A stretch of 21,267 nt of DNA from Bacteroidota bacterium. GTDB lineage: Bacteria > Bacteroidota > Bacteroidia > Flavobacteriales > Flavobacteriaceae. Location of the stretch: contig JAEWLD010000231.1 of assembly GCA_023393485.1 (NCBI GenBank), forward strand, positions 1 to 21,267. The letters run 5' to 3'. The notes under the pieces were generated by a model. The model searched no databases, was not told the origin of the DNA, and saw only the letters and a program-made list of their open reading frames with translations. The translations under genes were made by a program, and so were the position numbers. Shown in pieces: positions 16,840 to 21,267 of this stretch; position 1 is the stretch's first letter; each line of letters starts with the position of its first letter.

Positions 16840-17444
16840 GAAAAGTAAAATTATCGATGCAGATGACCATCAACGGCTATGTTGGCGGGCCGAACGGCGA
16901 AAACGACTGGATGACCTGGAATCCCGATGAAGAATTCCTGGCATTTTTGAGTTCTGTTTTTGAATCGTCAGACACAATTGTAATTGGCCGCAAACTCGCC
17001 ACCAGCGGATTTATTGAATTTTGGGAAGAAACAGCCAAGCAAAATCCGGCGCATCCGTTTGCAAAAAAAATTGTCGATACGCAGAAGATCGTCTTTTCGA
17101 AAACGCTCGACCAACCAAAATGGAACAACACCAGATTGGCAAAAGGAAATCTGGCTGAAGAAATCGATAAATTGAAAAACCAAAAAGGAAAAGACATTCT
17201 CGTTATTGGCGGTGCCGGCTTTGCGTCTTCGATGATCGACGAAGGACTGGTGAACGAATATCATCTGATTATCAACCCAACGGCCATGCCTGGCGGAATG
17301 ACGATCTTCAGTTCACTCGACGGCATCGCGAAATTTGAGCCCGTTGGCGCAAAACTTTATCCCGGAGGCAAAACCGTTTTGACCTATCAACCCAAACACG
17401 ATCAATATGATTACAGAAAAATCCACCCGGCAGGAATTGATTGA
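16836..17444 (+). CDS. DHFR/RibD C-terminal family reductase
   Basis: A 202-residue protein of the dihydrofolate reductase-like/RibD C-terminal family. Visible marks are the N-terminal strand with MTINGYVGGPNGENDWM, DTIVIGRKLA (about 45-54), KIVFSKTL, and the NADPH-binding GKDILVIGGAGFASSMIDEGLVNEYHLIINP with GG at about 126-127. Members are NADPH-dependent reductases; in this single-domain group the substrate is usually unknown. The conserved fold ends near VLTYQPK. The last ~17 residues (HDQYDYRKIHPAGID) overlap the following gene by 38 bases and look like an extension produced by loss of an earlier stop. It overlaps the VOC gene by 4 bases. Confidence 0.88.
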   Translation: MRKVKLSMQMTINGYVGGPNGENDWMTWNPDEEFLAFLSSVFESSDTIVIGRKLATSGFIEFWEETAKQNPAHPFAKKIVDTQKIVFSKTLDQPKWNNTRLAKGNLAEEIDKLKNQKGKDILVIGGAGFASSMIDEGLVNEYHLIINPTAMPGGMTIFSSLDGIAKFEPVGAKLYPGGKTVLTYQPKHDQYDYRKIHPAGID

Positions 17445-17922
17445 GGCAATAAACGATACGATATCGCAATACATCAATCGGATTTCAATGCTCAGCGACG
17501 GGCAGCTCAACAAAATCCCATATGAAAACAGCTGGACGGCCGGCCAGTTGTGCAATCATATCCTGAAGTCGACCGCAGGAATCGTGGCCGCGATGAAAGC
17601 CGACGGAAAACCGACCGAAAAGGACAGCGCCGATAAGATCACAGGACTCAAAAGCATTTTTCTAGATGCTTCGAACAAGTTCCAATCGCCCAAAGAAATC
17701 GTTCCCGACAACGGCCCATTTACAAAAACGGCGACAATTGACAGCCTGAAAGCTTGTTTTAAAGACCTCGATTTTTACTCGGCAAATACAACGCTCGACG
17801 AAGAACTCGACGGCGGGCCGCTCGGGGCAATCACCAAATATGAATTGCTTCATTTCGTCTTATACCACTCGCAGCGGCATTTGCGGCAGATGAAAAGGAT
17901 TTATGAAGCCGTGGTCGTTTAG
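17407..17922 (+). CDS. DinB-family four-helix metal-binding protein
   Basis: A 171-residue DinB-like protein (DinB/YfiT fold, unrelated to DNA polymerase IV). The three likely metal-binding histidines are His51 in QLCNHILKS and His154 and His158 in LYHSQRHLRQM. SWTAGQL before the first His is typical. Bacterial members of this fold include thiol-dependent transferases and stress-induced proteins; the substrate is not predictable here. The start at 17407 lies 38 bases inside the upstream reductase-like gene, and MITEKSTRQELIEAIN is a normal N-terminus. Third gene of the plus-strand cluster. Cytoplasmic. Confidence 0.87.
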   Translation: MITEKSTRQELIEAINDTISQYINRISMLSDGQLNKIPYENSWTAGQLCNHILKSTAGIVAAMKADGKPTEKDSADKITGLKSIFLDASNKFQSPKEIVPDNGPFTKTATIDSLKACFKDLDFYSANTTLDEELDGGPLGAITKYELLHFVLYHSQRHLRQMKRIYEAVVV

Positions 17923-17967
17923 TTTGCGGGCGTTTTCTTAGTTTGGGATTTATTGTTACATTTACTG

Positions 17968-18065
17968 AAAGTCGAAAGTCGACCCGAGCCCGCAGGGTGA
18001 ACTGTTCGGAGCGGAGCGAAGTAAAAGTCGAACGATCGAAGAATCAAAAACCAAAAACCAACAAC
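17968..18065. repeat. Composite intergenic element with heptamer repeats
   Basis: The gap between the DinB-like gene and the second VOC gene holds two tandem AAAGTCG heptamers (17968-17981) and a GC-rich core with CCCGCAGGG and TTCGGAGCGGAGCGAA hairpins (17989-18020). After a further AAAGTCG copy come CAAAAAC, CAAAAAC, CAACAAC (18045-18065), which run right up to the ATG. It looks like a dispersed repeat rather than a unique leader. Frames read through it give low-complexity peptides such as CSERSEVKVERSKN. Confidence 0.5.
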
Positions 18066-18458
18066 ATGCTCAATTTCGCCTACACCATTCTCTATGTCCG
18101 CGATGTCGAAAAAACGATATCATTTTACGAAAACGCGTTCGGGCTTAAAAGAAAATTCATCGCACCGGGAAACGTCTACGGTGAAATGGACACCGGCGCC
18201 ACGACTTTGTCATTCGCAGAAATCGAATTCGCAAAAGCCAATTTAAAAAATGGCGCTATTGCAAGTGATTTGACTGCCCAGCCGTTCGCTATTGAAATTG
18301 CTTTTACCACAGATCACGTCCAGAAAGTTTATGAAAATGCCATCCAGGCGGGCGCTACTGCCGAAGCCGAGCCAAAGTTTAAACCTCACGGCCAAACGGT
18401 TGCCTACGTTCGCGACATCAACGGGTTTTTGGTAGATATTTGCACGCCGATGGGCTAA
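18066..18458 (+). CDS. VOC-family (glyoxalase-fold) protein
   Basis: A 130-residue protein of the glyoxalase/bleomycin-resistance fold, with the two-half pattern YTILYVRDVEKTISFYENAFGL at the N-terminus and AYVRDINGFLVDICTPMG at the C-terminus. The Glu/His positions used for metal are not obvious, so enzyme activity is not assured. The ATG at 18066 is preferred; an open frame reaches 41 codons further up, but that part is the repeat-like element and not family sequence. It lies 143 bases after the DinB-like gene in the same direction, so it may be a separate unit. It is convergent, with a 12-base gap, to the next gene on the other strand. Confidence 0.87.
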   Translation: MLNFAYTILYVRDVEKTISFYENAFGLKRKFIAPGNVYGEMDTGATTLSFAEIEFAKANLKNGAIASDLTAQPFAIEIAFTTDHVQKVYENAIQAGATAEAEPKFKPHGQTVAYVRDINGFLVDICTPMG

Positions 18459-18470
18459 ACTTTTGGCGAA

Positions 18471-19133
18471 TTACTTACCGGAAGTATCGTGCCCGTCCCG
18501 AACGATATTGATCGACGCCTTATAACCGTTGGCGATGGCCCAGCCGTTCTGGAACAACACCGCGCCATTTTCATCGACGACGACAAGTTCGGCGGTATTG
18601 GGCGGCGCATAACCTTCGCTGAGCGACTCAAATTCAATCATGTTCGTTCCGATTTCAAAAGTGATGTCGAAACCTGAAAATTCGCCGTCGAGGATAATCT
18701 GCGGCTGGGTTTGCACACCGTTGACGTAAATCCGGATTGCGTCGCCGTCCACGCGGTCATAATCGCGATAAAGAATCCGGCCGACCTTTGACTTTGTCCT
18801 GATTTCGCCGAGGAATTGGTCGCGCCTGACATCGGTATCATAAACCGAATAACTTTGTTTGTTGAGCTTTTCCTCCACCGATTTGTTCGGATTGTCAAAC
18901 TGCATCGGCGCCTTGCCAAAGTTGCTGTTGGGCGGTTTGAGATCAAGGGTTCGCGAGGGTTTGGGTTCGGGGATCGAACTGAACATCGGCTTGTTGGTTT
19001 CAGGCGCAGGCGATGAAACCGACGGATTGTTCGTCGTTGTTTTAGGCACTGCAATGGTCTTGGAACCGCCGATTTCCTGGGCGGAAGCCGCGGCGGAAAA
19101 AACCAGGAATATGAGATTCAGCCAAAAACGCAT
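18471..19133 (-). CDS. Secreted protein of unknown function
   Basis: A 220-residue protein with a Sec signal peptide (MRFWLNLIFLVFSAAASAQ, start at 19133). Residues ~20-90 are Pro/Thr/Ser-rich and probably disordered (ETNKPMFSSIPEPKPSRT). The C-terminal ~130 residues look folded and beta-rich: VGRILYRDYDRVDGDAIRIY, VNGVQTQPQIILDGEFSGF, then GTNMIEFESLSEGYAPPNTA and ELVVVDENGAVLFQNGWAI, a pattern of a small immunoglobulin-like or C2-like domain. There is no T9SS sorting domain, so the periplasm is the likely location. An ATG 12 codons upstream is possible but would add charged residues before the signal peptide. I do not recognise the family. Confidence 0.78.
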   Translation of the reverse strand: MRFWLNLIFLVFSAAASAQEIGGSKTIAVPKTTTNNPSVSSPAPETNKPMFSSIPEPKPSRTLDLKPPNSNFGKAPMQFDNPNKSVEEKLNKQSYSVYDTDVRRDQFLGEIRTKSKVGRILYRDYDRVDGDAIRIYVNGVQTQPQIILDGEFSGFDITFEIGTNMIEFESLSEGYAPPNTAELVVVDENGAVLFQNGWAIANGYKASINIVRDGHDTSGK

Positions 19134-19425
19134 CGAAAATTTTTCGGTAAAAATAATAAGAAATGTCAATTGGCGCAGGAGATTAACTTTTTATAAGGCG
19201 TAGACTAAAAGCGGCAAGCTCGGATTGTCGTCACTTTAAACCAACGCGGAATGTCGATATTTATTTTGGGTTTAATCTTTTGCTTATTGCTTAAAGCCTA
19301 TCGTTTGCCGCTAAAAAAAATGTTCATAATTAATTTAAAAAACTTCCGTTAAGGGTTAAAAGATAAAATGCCCAACGTTATTTTTGTCTGGACATTTTAG
19401 CCAAAATCTAAATTAAAGAATTCCT
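19134..19425. other. AT-rich intergenic region with a distant inverted repeat
   Basis: This 292-bp gap separates divergent genes. AGCGGCAA (19210-19217) and TTGCCGCT (19305-19312) form an 8-bp inverted repeat around ~87 bases, with an A-run after the right arm. I see no exact TAnnTTTG box in either direction and no credible gene, so the promoters of exbB and of the secreted protein are not resolved. Confidence 0.4.
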
Positions 19426-20139
19426 ATGACGTTTTTCAATTTGCTGATCCAGCCGGTTACCGATACAATTCCTGCAGTGCAACAAGCAGCGACAGCCGCC
19501 GCGGCCGAACCTGAAAAAATATCCTACCTCGACTTTTTGCTCAAAGGCGGTTTCATGATTTACCCGCTGATCGTACTGCTGTTTTTCTGCATTTACATCA
19601 TCATCGAGCGTTACTTGTCGATCAAGAAAATGATCAAGGAAGATCCGAATTTCGTTGGCGATGTCAAGCAACAGCTCAAAAACGGCAAGCTGGAAAACGC
19701 AGTGATGTTGTGCTCGCGCGACAATACTTCATCGTCAATCATCCTCAAAAGCGGCGTATCGCTCGTTGGAACCGCGCGTGTTCCTGAAATCGAATCGGTG
19801 ATGGAACGTACGGCCGGCATCGAAATCTCGAAAATGGAAAAAGGCCTCGGTTATCTCGGGCTTATCTCGGGTATTGCGCCGATTCTCGGTTTCATCGGTA
19901 CGATTGCCGGTGTCATCAAGATTTTCCACTCTATTTCGGCGACGGGAAATTTGAATATCCAGACCATTTCGGGCGGTCTGTACGAAAAGATGATTTCCTC
20001 GGGCGCAGGCCTGGTTGTCGGGGTTGTGGCGTATTCGGGCTACCATTTATTCAACATGATGGTTGATAGTTATTCGGCCAAAATGGAAAAAGAAATTCTA
20101 GATATCATTCACGCAATACAGGATCCAAATGCCAATTAA
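19426..20139 (+). CDS. exbB: MotA/TolQ/ExbB-family proton channel protein
   Basis: A 237-residue inner-membrane protein of the ExbB/TolQ family. TM1 is at about 42-64 (MIYPLIVLLFFCIYIIIERYLSI), TM2 at ~139-163 (GYLGLISGIAPILGFIGTIAGVIKIF) and TM3 at ~188-211 (MISSGAGLVVGVVAYSGYHLF). GFIGTIAGVIKIFHSI and the Thr/Gly-rich TM2 match the channel core. With ExbD it would use the proton gradient to drive TonB-dependent uptake across the outer membrane; TolQ-like or gliding-related use cannot be ruled out. The N-terminal ~40 residues contain an Ala/Glu-rich stretch. It overlaps exbD by 11 bases. Confidence 0.93.
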   Translation: MTFFNLLIQPVTDTIPAVQQAATAAAAEPEKISYLDFLLKGGFMIYPLIVLLFFCIYIIIERYLSIKKMIKEDPNFVGDVKQQLKNGKLENAVMLCSRDNTSSSIILKSGVSLVGTARVPEIESVMERTAGIEISKMEKGLGYLGLISGIAPILGFIGTIAGVIKIFHSISATGNLNIQTISGGLYEKMISSGAGLVVGVVAYSGYHLFNMMVDSYSAKMEKEILDIIHAIQDPNAN

Positions 20140-20536
20140 AAGAAGAGACAAAAGGTTTCATCCGGAAATTCCGGTGTCGTCAATGAGCGACATCATGTTC
20201 TTTTTGTTCCTGTTCTTTTTGATCATTTCAACGCTGGCCAACCCGAACGTCATCAAACTGACGCTTCCAAAGGCAGACAGCACCGAAACGACAAAGAAGG
20301 ATCATTTGAGCCTTTCGGTCACCGGAGATCCAACAGCCAAACGATATTTCCTCAACAAAGACGAAGTTTCGTTTGAAAACCTCGAACAGGAATTGGCCAA
20401 TCGCACGTCGGCCAGCCAGGACAAAGTGGTCGTAATCCGTATTCCGGCTGATTTGCAGGTTCAGGATTTGGTTGACCTGATGCAAATGGGCGTCAGGCTC
20501 AAACTCAATTTTGTAATCGCGACGGCACGGCAATGA
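20129..20536 (+). CDS. exbD: ExbD/TolR-family biopolymer transport protein
   Basis: A 135-residue protein with a basic cytoplasmic N-terminus (MPIKRRDKRF), one TM at about 23-38 carrying the conserved proton-path Asp21 in SSMSDIMFFLFLFFLI, and a periplasmic domain ending VDLMQMGVRLKLNFVIATARQ. It is the stator partner of the upstream ExbB-like channel. The start overlaps the end of exbB by 11 bases, and its TGA overlaps the crcB ATG (ATGA), so the three are co-translated. No TonB gene follows here, although a TonB-type protein often accompanies this pair. Confidence 0.93.
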   Translation: MPIKRRDKRFHPEIPVSSMSDIMFFLFLFFLIISTLANPNVIKLTLPKADSTETTKKDHLSLSVTGDPTAKRYFLNKDEVSFENLEQELANRTSASQDKVVVIRIPADLQVQDLVDLMQMGVRLKLNFVIATARQ

Positions 20537-20904
20537 TTCGCGCGGTTTTACTCATAGCCGCGGGCGGCGCTGCAGGCAGTGCGATGCGCTATTTGACTTC
20601 GGCGATGACCGCGCGGTTTTTTCACGGGCAATTCCCACTGGCGACTTTTATCGCGAATGCGTTGGGTTGTCTTTTGATTGGCTTGCTTATGGGATTTCTC
20701 ATCAAAAATAATCTTGGACAGTCAGATTTGAAATGGCTGTTGGTCACCGGATTCTGCGGCGGATACACAACGTTTTCCGCGTTTGCGTTTGAAAATATTT
20801 CGCTGTTCCAGTCTCAGCAGTATGCGACTGCATTCCTTTATATCATAACAAGCATCATCATAGGTCTGGCCGCGGTTTGGGTTGGGTTGCTTTTGACGCG
20901 ATAG
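20533..20904 (+). CDS. crcB: Fluoride ion channel CrcB/FluC
   Basis: A 123-residue four-TM membrane protein of the Fluc family, which exports fluoride as an antiparallel dimer. Marks are the N-terminal GGAAGSAMRYLTS (11-23), the Asn in TFIANALGCLLIGLLMG, and GFCGGYTTFSAFAFE (about 73-87). The last includes the Gly-Gly-Tyr-Thr-Thr-Phe-Ser segment of the central cation site and the Phe residues of the pore. Length is normal. It is translationally coupled to exbD (ATGA overlap), an unexpected partnership. I see no fluoride riboswitch, and none could act on this gene alone given its position. Confidence 0.95.
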   Translation: MIRAVLLIAAGGAAGSAMRYLTSAMTARFFHGQFPLATFIANALGCLLIGLLMGFLIKNNLGQSDLKWLLVTGFCGGYTTFSAFAFENISLFQSQQYATAFLYIITSIIIGLAAVWVGLLLTR

Positions 20905-20908
20905 TGTC

Positions 20909-20992
20909 GGATTGAAGCGTCCGCGTTAGGGATAGCAGCGGAAATCCTTTTGTGCAACGTAGTGGAACAAAAGATTGGAGCGAATAGCCCGA
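20909..20992. repeat. Hairpin element after crcB
   Basis: Just after the crcB stop, AATCCTTTTGT (20943-20953) pairs with ACAAAAGATT (20967-20976), one bulged C, around a 13-base loop. It is flanked by near-repeats GGATTGAAGCG (20909-20919) and AGATTGGAGCG (20972-20982), and by GATAGC / AATAGCCCGA. From memory, unverified, similar elements are common between flavobacterial genes. It could be a dispersed repeat or a structured RNA. Confidence 0.5.
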
Positions 20993-21016
20993 CGGCGCAT
21001 TTGAAATTAAAAGGTG

Positions 21017-21045
21017 GACAGCCAGTGGCTGTCAGGTATTTTTTT
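21017..21045 (+). terminator. Likely terminator of exbB-exbD-crcB
   Basis: GACAGCC (21017-21023) and GGCTGTC (21027-21033) form a perfect 7-bp GC-rich stem with a 3-base loop. Five bases later comes a run of 7 T (21039-21045). The five-base gap is longer than ideal but the rest fits an intrinsic terminator on the plus strand. Confidence 0.7.
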
Positions 21046-21161
21046 GAATGTAGCTTTATGGGCAGACAGCGCCGGAACGCACAAAAAATCAAGCTTAATC
21101 AAAAACCCAACATCTTGTTAATTCCTTTTCCATTGTCCAAAAAAATGTAACTTCGCAATTT

Positions 21162-21267
21162 ATGAATGCACAGGACATCAAGGGAATTGAGGCTTTATTG
21201 GCCGCGCCGAAAAAAATTGCCATCATTCCGCACCGAAGCCCAGATGGCGATGCCATGGGATCAACGC
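21162..21267 (+). CDS. DHH-family phosphoesterase (NrnA-like), N-terminal part
   Basis: The frame is open from the ATG at 21162 to the right edge (35 codons). It begins MNAQDIKGIEALLAAPKKIA and then carries IPHRSPDGDAMGST, the DHH-family motif I pattern (H-x-x-P-D-G-D-A-x-G-S) that binds the catalytic Mn2+. In Bacteroidota this N-terminus is typical of the bifunctional oligoribonuclease/pAp phosphatase group, which finishes off short RNA fragments and 3'-phosphoadenosine 5'-phosphate; the assignment to that subgroup is tentative with so little sequence. A TAACTTCG box, one base off TAnnTTTG, lies at 21148-21155, close before the ATG. Confidence 0.85.
   Translation, partial: MNAQDIKGIEALLAAPKKIAIIPHRSPDGDAMGST

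Noticed and set aside
17943..18065. 41-codon N-terminal extension of the second VOC protein
   Set aside because: It is encoded by the repeat-like intergenic element; the family N-terminus begins at the ATG at 18066.
19368..19400. Ten-codon leader peptide MPNVIFVWTF before exbB
   Set aside because: Too short to support, no regulatory codon bias or attenuator hairpin; probably chance.
20440..20532. Fluoride riboswitch before crcB
   Set aside because: The upstream bases are exbD coding sequence and crcB starts by overlap, so there is no leader to hold one.

Overview
The window reads as chromosomal DNA from a member of the Bacteroidota, most likely family Flavobacteriaceae (Flavobacterium-like). 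The grounds are a subtilisin-like protease with a C-terminal type IX secretion (T9SS) sorting domain, the Bacteroidota form of YidC and MnmA, LysM/PBP1 fusion proteins, several promoter -7 boxes of the TAnnTTTG type, and a general lack of Shine-Dalgarno sequences. Protein identities come from motif and family recognition by eye; no database search was run. I see no rRNA, tRNA, CRISPR array, transposase or prophage gene.

Left half, nearly all minus strand. Reading in the direction of transcription, the first long block is guaA (GMP synthase), two secreted LysM proteins, an OsmC-like protein, a two-TM protein and a small DUF3820 protein (14698 down to 9021). Its last four genes overlap or nearly touch. 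Next come pyrG (CTP synthase) and yidC (membrane insertase), ended by a strong UUCG-loop terminator at 5140-5166. Then a MORN-repeat secreted protein and mnmA (tRNA 2-thiouridylase). After a 329-bp gap holding the orphan 3' end of an unidentified gene comes a subtilase broken by one in-frame amber codon. It is coupled to a nitronate monooxygenase-like gene and the start of another secreted protein.

Right half. A short lipoprotein gene (plus) is convergent with a GlxA-type AraC regulator (minus). That regulator is divergent from a compact plus-strand cluster: PhnB-like VOC protein, DHFR/RibD-like reductase, DinB-like protein and, after a repeat-like spacer, a second VOC protein. A secreted protein of unknown function (minus) follows. 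Then come overlapping exbB-exbD-crcB (proton channel pair and fluoride channel) and, at the right edge, the start of a DHH-family phosphoesterase gene.

The most unusual content is intergenic. pyrG is bracketed by two pairs of short tandem octamer arrays. Each pair is 4 units facing 4 inverted units: unit TTTGRAAA upstream, unit GTCDTAAR downstream. A pair of 23-bp palindromes with reverse-complementary centres lies between yidC and the MORN gene. A heptamer-bearing GC-rich element precedes the second VOC gene, and a hairpin element follows crcB. Several genes have a -7 box so close to the start codon that their mRNAs may be leaderless.
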